Source: Mimachlamys varia (lineage: Eukaryota; Mollusca; Bivalvia; Pectinida; Pectinidae). Taken from it: a DNA stretch of 64,000 nt. This document shows, piece after piece, positions 37,442-50,700 of this stretch. The position numbers and the translations under genes were made by a program. The number at the start of each line of letters is the position of its first letter. Positions within the stretch are counted from its first letter, which is position 1. The stretch is from positions 32,425,001 to 32,489,000 of the forward strand of contig OX392538.1 of assembly GCA_947623455.1 (NCBI GenBank). The letters run 5' to 3'. The notes below the pieces were generated by a model. It searched no databases. It was not told the DNA's origin and saw only the letters and a list, made by a program, of their open reading frames with translations.

Positions 37442-37850
37442 TTAAATCAAGAACATGATGGTATTAAAGTTCTTATTAAATATGCTCTCTACAGGCGTGT
37501 CGTTGACATTTAAAACTCTTAACCACACAATGATTGAAGCAGCCGACATTCCTAATGCTATTAATATTAAACACGGTATATGCATACTATAACTGACTTC
37601 ATGATAGGACGTGCCAATGGGCTGTTTCAAAATTAAATTAAACTCGCCAAAAGGTCGAAATGTTTCATAGGGATGATGTACTGGAACGAAAACGTCACAT
37701 GAGTTTAAAAATAAATAATTATTTACATAAAGCGTGGATAACGTTAATGTCATTAGTGTGCAAACAACACCTGACAGACACCTGTCCAAGTCACCCACGA
37801 TGTTAGACGGGGCGGTACAAAGGGACACAACTCCAATCGAAAATGCTGAT
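37442..37850 (-). CDS. Possible membrane-protein exon, unrecognised
   Basis: An open frame of about 135 codons on the minus strand ends in TAA at about 37442-37444. It could begin at an acceptor (AATCAG at about 37852). There is no in-frame ATG near its start, so it would be an internal-to-last exon. Two hydrophobic spans are visible, CLSGVVCTLMTLTLSTLYV and, near the C-terminus, CLILIALGMSAASIIVWL. The loop between holds NSCDVFVPVHHPYETF and a YHEVSYSMHIPC stretch, and the tail is short. The composition looks protein-like, which is unusual in this AT-rich intergenic DNA. No family is recognised and no partner exon was found; it may be a four-span protein whose 5' half lies elsewhere. Confidence 0.4.
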
Positions 37851-38086
37851 TACTTTCCAACAAACGCAATGCATTATTAAATATACAGTAATATACATCC
37901 TGTTGTTATTTTTATGTTTAATTTTACATTAAAGTGAAGTTGATTTAACCGGTTGAATGGTCTCAGCAGTGGTACATATAGTGTTTGTTGGTGCTGTTGG
38001 GCCGTTAGCAAGGCGTGTTCATTCGTTTGTTTGTTGGGCCACCAGCAAGGTTTGTTTAGAGGAAATGAGTTTGGCATATACTTTCA

Positions 38087-38250
38087 AAGATGACGTAACA
38101 CACACATATGCTGCACCTTATAGTAATAGATACAGTATGCCGAAAAAATGAATTAAACTGCATCATACAGCTGTTTCGTCCTCCTTTTAAACTAATGTAG
38201 AAGCAGACGGGTCAGGTGCGTAAAGCCCCTTTAATTTATGAATTTAGAAG
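38087..38250 (+). mobile_element. Partial family B copy
   Basis: Terminal repeat GATGACGTAACACACACATA, then CATCATACAGCTGTTTCGTC. The middle of the body is deleted, and it resumes at ACTAATGTAGAAGCAGACGG and ends in TTTAATTTATGAATTTAG. Confidence 0.65.
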
Positions 38251-40050
38251 ATGCGGTTTGGACCACTGATAAGTCATCAAAACTTTATTATCAAGATGCT
38301 ACTAGGTATATGAATTAAATGAAATAGGTAACCTTTTGAGCCAGGATATTGATTACAAAAATATCATTGGTCTACTGAAAAATGTTACCACCAATTGTCG
38401 AAGAATTTATTCATCGGATTTGCTGTTTATAATTTAATATAATATAATAATTCTGGACGCAGGCCAATGCCTAATTATCAAGATCGCATGTTTAGTCAGA
38501 CTCTAAGCTGATACCACGACAGTGAATAAACTCAATATAGTTATGTAATACTATTTTGCCAATAACATTTATATCGTTTAGAGCCATAAATATTTTGCAG
38601 TGAATGATTTTCCCTTCCTATGACAATTCACTACAACACCACCAGTTTGTCCTACAATGATTAAGAAAGAATTGACGCTTCGGCATTCTCTGATTTTTTA
38701 AAATAAGTTACATTTCATTATTAAAAATTTTAGTATTTTTGGCAATTAATTAATCGATTCGAATATCAAAAGAACAAAAATTAAATATTTTATATCCTTA
38801 TGCGATATGACAATAAGACGTTTTTGAGTAAACTCATTATTGTGATTGCGAATGTTGACTCGGTCAAACTTTGAGGACGTTTATTGTAAATATTTCCCTT
38901 GTTCAGATTTTGTTTATATATTCGGAGTTCGGGTTATTGTTGACGCTTCGGTATTCTCTGAATTTTTTTTCAAACGACAGGTATTAAAAAGTTATCATAA
39001 ATAGAAATCTAAAGGATATTGAGTAATCCTAATGCTTTAAGGATCGATGATTGGCTATTTTATCTATCGGATATGATCCTGCCGACTCCAACACGATGTT
39101 TGTCACCGATATCTCGTGATGTGGACCTACAGTAGGATATTGACCAATATTTATCAAGAGCATTTAAAATTATCCACTGGTACATATGAAATCGGTTCAA
39201 ATTATGCAGACGACCAAATAAAAAGTTATTCAATGAAAGCAAAGTGAGTTTTAGTTTTTTTTTTACCGAATCGTTCTGAGTAAGGCATCATAAGGCCTGA
39301 TTTTTCAAACATTTATTGAGTATTCATGGATGTTACCTGCTGATTATTCAAGGAGTGAATATCTGTTGAACGGTCATTTTATAATCATCAACAATGAGTC
39401 ATTGAGAAGGAAGATCCATCAGTCGTTTATTAGTATATAGCACGCTCGCTAACATTTATCTTAAATAAAGACATGGAATTCTCATAGCATTCACAGATTT
39501 ATCTCCCTTGTTACCTGTTCTCGATCTCCCTGACATCCTTACAGGTGGTGGGGGGGGGGGGATATCTGTCATTCCCTTAGGTTCGACAGAACGCACATTT
39601 CGTGGGAATGTTGATGATGGCGCGATGTATACGGTTCACAGCATGTTTTCAATTTTTACTGGTTTTTGGCAAGCATGGGAGAAACAAATATTACATTATG
39701 GATATCGCAACTCTCATATAAGAGTTTGGCTGTCCAACACTCGGCAAGTCGCATACTAACCATTTAAAGGCCCAATAAACGTAACTTTCGGTAATAATTT
39801 TAGCGAAAATCAAGCCTTTATAAACTTATTATATTTATATATATTCTGTTAAAAATGACTGATATCAGCAATATTCAAGATGTTTTCTTACGTAGTTATT
39901 GGCACAGCAATAGTTAGAACTCGGTATTTGTAAACATGCATCCATTTTGAACTGTCGTCTTACTTCGGCTTGTTGTTAAAGTGGTCAACACCTAAATTAT
40001 TTAGAATTTTTTTGGAATTTTCTGTCGAAAGTTTCTTGGTAGTTACCGCT
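38250..40050. other. Intergenic DNA with family A pieces
   Basis: Minus-strand family A fragments lie at about 38650-38700 and 38780-38965. A G-run of about 12 bases lies near 39550-39561. The reading frame at 39508-39759 runs through the G-run and has no family features. Confidence 0.5.
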
Positions 40051-40052
40051 CA

Positions 40053-40277
40053 GGGCCCAGTTGTTCAAAAGGTGATTAGCTTACTCAGTTATTACTGCAA
40101 ACTTAAATTATCCTGTAACTTTAAAATGAAACCATAGATAGGAATAGAAAATATGAAATGGTGTCCATTAACATGCAAAATTTGCAGATTTTATCTTGTA
40201 TATTGAAAGAATTATTAAAGTTTGAAAAATGTCGTTATATAGTTATTAAGCTAATCACCCTTTGAACAACTGGGCCC
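40053..40277. mobile_element. 225-bp MITE with ~30-bp terminal inverted repeats
   Basis: The left end GGGCCCAGTTGTTCAAAAGG and the right end, reading inward, GGGCCCAGTTGTTCAAAGGG pair and continue through GTGATTAGCTTA. The interior is noncoding. The ends resemble the widespread animal MITEs beginning GGGCCCAGTTGTTCAAA. Confidence 0.8.
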
Positions 40278-40279
40278 AG

Positions 40280-41700
40280 GAGTACTTCGTTTAGCCTTAT
40301 TTTTGCATAGTTATCAACTGGAATTTTTTTCAGAATTTTTCAGAATCACTAAACATACCCTTAAAATACGGATATTTGACGTTTAAAGTCTTACACTCGG
40401 TTTGAAGTATCCCTGTCGTCGGAACAGATCCGTGTTAGATTATTTTAATCCCTCGCACCTCCGTGTACGTTGGTGGCGGGGATACATACCCCAATATCTG
40501 TTATGTAAACTTACCGAATCTGTTACCTACTGAGATATATAAACACGTTCATTTCAATGTTATTCTAAACATTTCTAAACATGACACAGTACGTGGAAAA
40601 CATGCTGTGTTGCAGTTAACAACCTAGATATCAAAGGAGTTCCACATGTCAAACTCCACGGATGTTTGACGTAACAAAACTACATTTCAAATAAGAATGA
40701 AATTGTTCACTCTTTGATATGAATTATAAAAAAATGACATTTATAACTATACATGACATTGTATTTGAATAATACACGAACACTTCATAAGCGTGGTTTA
40801 TTGTTTTGTAGAAAGGCCACCGTGTGGCTTAAATTCCTATCTAACATGTTCACAAAAATACCTTTTTCTGTCTCTCACAATGTTTTTTTTATTATTTTCC
40901 CCTGCATTTTTTAACATACATATGCAGTTTTGTTTAAGAGATACAACAAAATACAAAATATGTTTTTGTGAGACATAAAGCCTGGAATTGACTCCCGATA
41001 ACAGACAAAGTAATAATGGTATGTTGCAGTGAGGACAAAATCGTAAATCGAGCTCAAAATGTATTTCTATAAACCACTCTATAAAACGACCAAAGGAAAC
41101 ATTTATTTGATCAAAATATAAAACAAGGATAAGAAGATTACAAGTTCTAGAACGATATGCGCCTGTCTAAAACCAGACATCTGACGTGAAAAATGAACTT
41201 GATGAGCTTTTGGGAAATACCACAGCACAAAACACATTGATTGGAAGAAATTGCGACTGCAGTAGGTGTTAATGGTAACAAGTGGGACATGTTCAGCTTC
41301 ATTTGAAGTATAAATCAGAATATTTTCGAGACTAGCATGATATGAATGAATGTAATTAAACGTGAAAGACACTGCCTTAAATTACGAACGAATTGTGTAT
41401 AATACAATGCCAATGATAATCGGCTGTTGTCTCACCAGTGTATTCAACTTATCGTTATTGAAATAACTTCGGTTATCTCAGGCAGATTATAAATTGTCAT
41501 CAGTAGAAGTATCCAGCTAAGATGGCCACACAGACGTGACACGACCTGCTTTGTTGAAGGAGCTACCTGATGGGGTTGTCATGACACCCCTATCAACTGG
41601 TATCAGGATGTTTATATTTAGAGTGGAAGAACAACAAACCATCCTATGATTTCTGTAAGATAGTTAGTGTTAAAGACAGTCCATTGACGTATAGGACACA
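40280..41700. other. Region upstream of the D8C gene
   Basis: No exon or repeat family recognised. The D8C promoter should lie near its right edge; no distinct core promoter element is evident. Confidence 0.4.
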
Positions 41701-41714
41701 ACTGCTACAACATA

Positions 41715-44700
41715 ATGGCGATTCTGTTCTTGTTTTTCGTTTACAGTGTTCTTTTACAAGGTAAGTAATGCAGGTCTTACTGAAGGACATTTTGTCAAAG
41801 TAGAATTAGAACATCATACTGAAAAAATTGCCCTAACCATGTAATATTTTAAATGAAGACTTTAAATTAAAACAATTCGGCAACTTAATATTTCGAATTT
41901 AAACACTATTTTGATTAGTATTATGATAGTTTGAATGTTTATTGATTGTTTGATAGATTATTTGTATGAGGTTTTACTTCACCTTAACAGCCTAAGTCAT
42001 ACACAGTGTAATGGATACACTAGCCAAGAAAAAGAGTAAGACCTAAGAGTAGAAGTTATAAATATTGCAAATATTGCAAATTCCAATGAGGACAATTTGA
42101 TCATTTTGGTCCGTCCGATTTTCCCCTCAGAGGATGACATTAAAGAACCGCCTACACCTATCCCGAACCCCAATCCCGATTGATTCCATAAAGGAGCCAT
42201 ACGAGCTACGCGTACTATTTATTACATGAAAGGCATCTTGATTCAGCAAAGTCATTCGTTCTACCATCATGCCGGGTGATGATGTAGAGTGGCACTCTTG
42301 GAAGTTTTTTTTAAAATTAGTCTTCAGGGTTGATTGAATTTTCATATGTATGCTTTCGTATAAATTTTACTAGCAGGTGTTCACTCACAAAAAAAAAAAA
42401 CCCCAATAAAAACAGTTGTTTTTGTTTTTAAAACATCCTTTTGAATTACACTATTCTGACGCAGGTTTCCAGGCAGATCCCGATCCGTGTGATACAGCTG
42501 AAATCCTCCATAGTCACCAGAACAGGGGAACTCATTGTCCAATCACTAGGTATAACGAGGTGTGTGACAGATACGCTATCGACGAATCTGTTTGGTACAA
42601 AGTACCAGGCCCACCTAGGAGTGAGAGACAATATCTGGATATGGCAACTTTCCCAGTCGAGTTGAACACCTGTGGAACCTCATTCCCAATCTGGCTGAAT
42701 GGTGAGTTTTTGTATCATTACAATAAAATAAATACACTAACTGCTTTGTAATACACAAGGATCTTATATGAGCGCCAATGTAAATATGGAATTTATGAAA
42801 CGAGTTTAATAAATTGTTGTATAACGAGCCTTTAAGCAAGCAACAAATAAAAAATCAGGGAATACAAAACCGTCAACAAAATCATGATCCGAAGTCAAAA
42901 TAGATTAAATTAGGGGCAAAATATGACCAAAAAAAAGAAATTTAGGGCCTTGAAAAGGTACAAGAGAATAAGACCAGGTGTTCCGGTAGATTAAGCATCT
43001 TCTGCTTCATCGGCGATATCAGTCATGTAAACATACAATGTATATCATATCTAAGTAAATGCTAAATATTACATTATTTAACAAGGTTCATTTTAAGGAT
43101 GACGTAACACACACATATGCTGCACCTCTTAAATTTTGTAATAGATACAGTATGCCGAAAAAATGAATTGAACTGCATCATACAGCTGTTACGTCCTCCT
43201 AGTACTCTTCAGTGATGCTAGGGGCCAAAAGGTAGGAATCCAAAATTTCTAAACTAATGTAGAAGCCGAAGGGTCAGGTGCGTAAAGACCCTTTAATTTA
43301 TGAATTTAGAAGTAAAATTAAACTAGTTCTGTATAATAATTTAGAAGTAAAATTAAACTAGTTCTGTATAATTTCAAATCGTGTACTACGAAAATGTGTA
43401 TATTATGTACCGTGCCACTACTCAATTGAGATTAACTGTGGCTATGGAGGCTCCAGCAAACCTCGGGGACTAAAACATCCACCAGCAGAGTCTGCCAACC
43501 CCTATCATAAAGATGACGCAACACACACATATGCTGTACCTCTTAAATTTTATAATAGATACAGTGTGCCGAAAAAATGAAAATTCTTTTTTAATGACAC
43601 GTTATATACAGAGTGTCCCAAAAATCATGTCCCGACTTTGACAGGTAATAACTTTTGTAATACTAAACTTTTGTTTTAAATTAAAAATGCTTTGGAAGGC
43701 AGGAGTATCATGATTTAACTTAATTGGGAGCACATGTACTGATTACATCATCAGTACGTGTGATGACGTCATAATAGAAATAATGACGTCATCGATGATG
43801 TCACAATTCAGTGACTTTCCAGCAACATGAAGATCCAGGCTGAAATTATTGAACTCTACTATGCGACCGGAAAATCCCCTACTTTAGTAAATGAAATGTT
43901 AAGAAAACGTCACCCAGGTATGCAGTCCATCTCCAGGAAGCAGATTTACAGAATTGTATCAAAATTTGAAGCTCATGGATGTGTCACCGATCGCAGGAAA
44001 GGAAGCAGTGGTAGACGGAGGAGCGCTAGGTGCGACGAGAACATCAGTCAAGTGAAGACCATCATAGAGGAAACACCACAGAGGTCCATCAGAAAGGTAC
44101 TGTCTGACATGAACCAACATCCAAGTAAATCATCAGTGCAAAGGATTCTGAAATTCGATCTCAAATTGACACCATACAAAATATCTGTAATGCAACACCT
44201 GAAAGAAAGTGATATTGCGTCGAGATTAACATTCACGAACTGGGTGCTGGAACACGATGAAATTTTGGACAGTATGTGGTTCTCAGACGAGGCTCACTTC
44301 ACATTGAGTGCCCAAGTGAACAAGCAGAACATGAGGGTTTTGGGGGACATCACAACGTGACTTTTATGAAGAAAAAACCTCTGCATAGTGACGAGATAAC
44401 TGTATGGGCAGCTTTAAGCAGACATGGGATCATTGGACCCTTTTTCTATGAGTCGGCAGGCGAAACGGCTACTGTGACGTCAGATTGATACCTTCAAATC
44501 CTCAGTAAGAGGTTTATACCAGCACTGAGGAGAAAAGGACATGAACTAAATGGTGTGTGGTATAAGCAAGATGGGGCGGCACCCAACACACCAAATCGAG
44601 TGTTGACCTGGCTAGCAGACACTTTTGGCAATAGGCTGATATCGTTGCGTACTGACATTGAGTGGCCACCTCATTCTCCAGACTTCAACCCGTTCGATTT

Positions 44701-47700
44701 TTACCTTTGGGGCTACCTCAAGGACCGTGTTCACACTCCTCCTCCATCTAATCTCCAAGAACTCAAAACTGTCATCAGCAGGGAAATCAGGATCATCCGG
44801 CCAGACACATGCATCGAGAAAAGAAGGGCGGACACCTCGAACACATTCTTTGACTGAAATTATCAATTTTCTGAACAAATCGCAAAATTAGCGAAATGTC
44901 ACTTTCTCGTGAATTTCAATATAAGATTAAGGTTCTAACAAAAAGATATTTTATAGGGTTGTTATATATCGTTGTACTAAGCAGATCATTATATTTCTTA
45001 CATCGAATTCCTCCGTCTATTAAAACATTTTTTATAAAGCGTCAAACTCGGGACATGTTTTTTGGGACCAAAACAGTTGAGTCCTCTTTTTAACTTGGAT
45101 GAGGTTGAAGTTAAAAGCTGGCCATGGGGAACACTATAGAAAAATAGTAAAAATACATGATGTGATGAAAACAATTTAACTTTGAGGATATGCAATGGGT
45201 TCTCGTTGCATATTAAATATAATCAACGAGTAGCAAAGATAGCAAAAATCGCGAATAATTTAGCACTAATGAACCATATTTTATTGCGATAAATGCGAAA
45301 AAATTCCTTTGATATTCAACAGAATGAACGTGAACAATTACGATATCATAGTTCTCCTTGGGTTCAACATTTTCGACCAAGTCTGACTTGCCTAGGTGAC
45401 TTTCTACTTACTGTAACAATTAAAGTGATATCATTTATCTTGTTCCAGCTTACATTTATTTGCTTTTACAGGTACCCTCCCACGAGGAAATCATACCCAG
45501 GCGATACTGACTGCGTGTATGCGTGGCCTAAATAACAGTTGTCAGACCTCTTACAATATCACCGTGATGGACTGCCTTACACACCATATCTACAAACTCC
45601 GGCCTACAGACACCTGTTACTCGGCCTACTGCTTCGGTAAGTGTTTCTATCATAGTGACGTCATCATCGGCTAATTGCCGGATGTCAAGTCATACCTGTT
45701 ACAGTATTTTTAGATATATTTTAGGATCACTACAATTTTTAAAAAATTAACTCCGGCACCAATACATGAATACATTAATAATATTATCTTGGTAGCTTGG
45801 ATAAGATGGTTAGATAGAACGTTTTAAGGAAAATATGAATATAATTGTATAATTATAAAATACCAATATTCTCTTGGTAGTTTGGATAAGATGGTTAGAT
45901 AGAACGTTTTAAGGAAAATATGAATATAATTGTACAATTATAAAATACCAATATTCTCTTGGTAGTTTGGATAAGATGGTTAGATAGAACGTTTTAAGGA
46001 AAATATGAATATAATTGTACAATTATAAAATATAATATTCTCTTGGTAGTTTGGTTAAGATGGTTAGATAGAACATTTTAAGGAAAATGTGTGTATAATT
46101 GTACAAGTATAAAATAGATATATGCATAACCGTTTGATGCACTTTCAAATGGTAAAACTGTTTTATAGAACACAAAATCTATGAAGGATTAAATGGAGAA
46201 AACATGTTTTTCAGTATTAAAGTATAACCTTAATGGTGAAATTTCCTCTTATTTTGGACCTTGACTGTCAACATTACGAGTTGTCGAATTGGCTTTTATA
46301 CTTACTTGTTGATTACATTTTCACCTTGCTCTTACTCTGTCAGGTAACGATGTATGTCGTGGTACAGCGCCTGTAACTACTCAGCATCCTGGATCTTCAA
46401 CAGGTAACTGAAAGATGGCGTAACACACACATGATGCCTTTTTTAAAATTTAGTAATAAATACAGTATACCGAAAAAATGAATTACCCTACGTCATACAG
46501 CTGTTTCGTCCTTTTCGGACTCGTCAGTGATGTAACGGCCAAAAGGTAGGAATCGAAATTTTCTTAACTAATGTAGAAGCAAAAAGGTCAAGTGTTTAAA
46601 ATATCTTTCGTCCTGTATAATTTCATATCGTATACTACGAAAGTGTGTATATTATGAACCATGCTACTACTCAAATGAGAAACTCATAAGTGAACACATT
46701 AACTCAAAACGTTCATCTTCATATCACTTAAATATACAGAATATTTCTCAAGGATGGCAACCATTAAACTTGCCCATAATTCTGATCAACCTGCGTCTCC
46801 CGAATTCTTGTATTGTTAGTTTGTTTGTCGGCTTCGATCACGAAAATCACAATATTTAGAGCAAGCCCTAGAATATCAAATCAACTGCGACATGTTAACA
46901 CCATAGGTTGGAGAAGCAGGGATAATACTATCAAAAAAATGGAAAATTTACGATCGGAAAATTAAAAACGTCACGTTTATCACATAGTAGTAAGCTGTCC
47001 GTGTTGGTCGTAGTTTAAGTAGAGATCAAGGTAAGAAGAGTATGTTGTGTCCTTTATTTCAAGTTCAGAAGGGTAGGTTACAGCTAAAAGTGATATGTTG
47101 AAATGTAATATTGGCTATTCCCGGAAAAGTTATTCATGCTATCTCATATAACCTTAACAACGGACAACACAAATAATGATACCATATGCAGTTATAAGTA
47201 TCACAGTATGTATATTTATCACTTATTCTGATTGGTCGATGTATCTTGGCAGTGCAGTGTTGTATCGTGTAAAAACAATTATTCTTTTGCTTTATCAAAA
47301 ATGCAGAAATATTTATTAACTTTGACCTAAAACAGCACATTTCATTTTCAGTTTATACAACTGTACCGTTAAACCTCAAAAATGTTCCTTGCTATATCCC
47401 CCAAATACCTAAAACGCTCTCGTCAGGTGTCAATATTTATCAATAATGTTATTGATTATTTTGTACTGAGTGTTTTATCAAACAGCGGATCCGGGAGTGT
47501 CGGAGCCTTGCAATACCACACACAACCTACACAACGCGGGGGGTCGGGGTACACGGTGCTCTGGTGACGCAAACAACCAAATATGTGACCGGTACGCCAT
47601 AGAAGATGTTTGGTACCACGTAACCAGTAGCGGGAAGGATTTGGAAATTGTGACAAAACCACCAGCCATCAGCATGTGTGGTACATCGTTCCCGATATGG

Positions 47701-50700
47701 ATGAACGGTATTTACTTATTAAATAAGTAATCATAAATTTTACGTTTTAAGGATGTCAGTCCCGCTTCAAACAACACATTTTTAATACATATTAACATTC
47801 TTAATGACTATTGAGAAGTTTCTGAAGGATTAATCTGCTTAAAATGCATATCCATACTTTTGCTCCATTGCATAAGAGGTCACGTGTTGGTGACCTTTGT
47901 AAACTCTCTACTACACACTCAAGTAGAATTTGTCTAATTTATGACATTTGACGATTTCATCTGCAGCAAGTCACTCAATCACAACATTGCACATAAGCTT
48001 TTTGTGACGTAACGAACAAACATACAGCTATGGCTATGAAAGATTTTTGCCGGCAAGCATTTACATTCAAAACTTGATTGGCTGATGCAAAAGTTCGTTA
48101 AGATCTTATATAGTATACAGAAACTGCTGACAACCCTAAATAAATTCACTGATATAAACATTAAAAAAGGTCTACATTGGACATCTCCCTCCTAATGGGG
48201 ATGGTTCACAAGCATGCTTTATATTACAATTACCATTATACAGTCTACTCTCCCTGGTTTCCTGGTGGATATCCCTCTATTGTAGTATTATCCATGCTAA
48301 CTTCTTCACATTCAGAGCACAACTGTCTATCGTTTTTTTACGTTAATTCCCACAATGTATGGGTTTCTGATTCAATACATTTGTTTCACAGCTAGTGTCA
48401 AGTAGACAGCATATGTTGCAGTTTATTGCAGCAATACTAGGACACTAAAGATAAATAAAACATCTCTCTGACGGGAACTATTAAGAACTTTAAAATTAAC
48501 GAACATCACAAAACATGCGAATCTTTAACCTGGAATAAATGTGTGTATTTAACTTTCATTAAACAAAGTTATGAGGCTTAGTCATAACTAGCTTTTGACT
48601 AAAATGTGAAGCGTAGTTTTGTATTTTACTGACATGAGAAACAAATAATGCAAAGTACTGTATTGATTTATGTTTTTTTTAATATATATATATTCTCTTG
48701 TGCTCCATGTTAATCTTTCCTTTGTTCCTTTTTTGCCTCTAGTTTAATCGATTTTGAGTTCGGATTATGGTTTTTTGACGCTTTGGTATTCGTTGATTTT
48801 TTATGTTTAAAAAAAAATCAGGGAATACCAAAGGGTCAACAAAACCATAATCAGAACTCAAAATCGATTAAACCAGGGGGAAATATGAACAAAGAAAATA
48901 TTTACACAAAGACTCTGTAAAACGTACAAAAGAATAAGACCAGGTGTTCCGGAAGAGTAAACATATTCTGCTTTATTGACGACACCCGCCATGTAAATCT
49001 AGGTCAGATGGAAGTAAATGTCATGGCCTCTAAGTGAGGACAGAAGCATACTTTCCAATCTCAACAAGGAAGCCTACGAATATGCATATTCATAAACGTC
49101 ACTCTTCATAATTATCATACTTCATAATTTTCGTTTTATACAGATGTTTTCCTGTTTCAGGAACTCACCCTACCAATGGTGCCACGGTAAACAGGACTGC
49201 ATGTGAGAAGGGGATTGATGGATCTTGTTTACATCGTTACAATATTTCCGTGAAACACTGCGGTTCTTACTACGTCTACAGGCTGCAAAGTACCCTAGTT
49301 TGTGACGCGGCATATTGCTTTGGTAAGTACATCTTGTTACTAAAAAAATAGAGAATACCGAAGCGTCGACAAAACAACAATTCGAACTCAAGATTATTTA
49401 CATGAACAACGGAAAGATTTACATGAAGACCATTATAAAAGTACAAGAGAATAAGACCAAGTGTTCCGGAAGAGTGAGCGTCTTCCATATTGAAGCTTTG
49501 AGGCCATTTGTCTTTTTATATATCGAAAGTGACAAATGTCCATGGCGTCGATGACAATAATTATGGATAAGGTCATGCATTTTCGGTACGCACGATGCAC
49601 AATTGAGTGACATTATCGTTAGAATATGAAGATTGAACTTGGTTTTACATAAGGCGGTCAATTGTTATCTGATTATTGAACAGATAAAATATTTATAACT
49701 ATGTTTGAGAATATTTGTATTTACGTATACATCAAATAATAAAAAACAAAAAATCAGAGAATACCAAAGTGTAAACAAAAATCCAATCGGAACTCAAAAT
49801 CGATAAAACTAGGGGCAAAATATGAACATAGGAAAGATTTATACGATTATAAGGAGACCCTTGATAAAGTACAAGAGAAGAAGGCCAGGTGTTCCGGAAG
49901 AGTAAGCGTCTTCAGCTTCGTTGACGACACCCACCATGTAAATTATGTCGAATCCAAGTAAATGTCACGTTCTTAAAATTGGAACTTCCATCATTCTTAT
50001 TCAAAACTGTTAGGGATTCTAACTAGCATATATACATTCTCTTCAGTGTTTTCAGTACTAGTATGTGTAAATGTTTGAAATTATTTTGTAATAGGGCAGA
50101 ACAGAACATGTGAAATGGGCGATCCTAATTACAACAGCAGTGGTACGTATGTCAGCTACGAAATTAAAAAAATCAGTTATTATTGTTTTTAAAAAAAGTG
50201 TTAAAAGATTATAAGACTCTTTCATATGCGTGTATGTAGGATAGGGATATTCCACCCGAGGGGTCACAAAATGTGGTGAAACCCGAGGCTTGCTACATAC
50301 ACACATAATGAAAGAGTCTTTTTCTCTCATATCAACTACCCGAATAAGATCAATAACCATGAAAATATGTTTAAACAGGCTACCATTTTGAAATTTCAAC
50401 TTTTTCCTTGAGCTTTTTTGACGAAAACGAATTAGACAGTGCGTTTAAGCATACCCTATATTTGCAAACGAAGTTTGCTCAGAAAAATTAATCTTCTCTT
50501 CCTGGTGTTTATAGTAAAAAATTTGTGAAAGGTTTTAATTTTATCTCGACGTCGTTTTGTCTTTCCGGCATCAGAGTTGACCGTATTCGTGACGTCACGT
50601 CATTGTTGAGCCATTGTGACGTCACGTCGCGTGAAATGCTATGTAAGATAGATTTTTCTTACATAGCTTTCTTACATAGGCAAACTCTATCCAACATGGC

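Noticed and set aside
39508..39759. 83-codon frame with a glycine run
   Set aside because: The glycines come from a homopolymer G tract; no family features.
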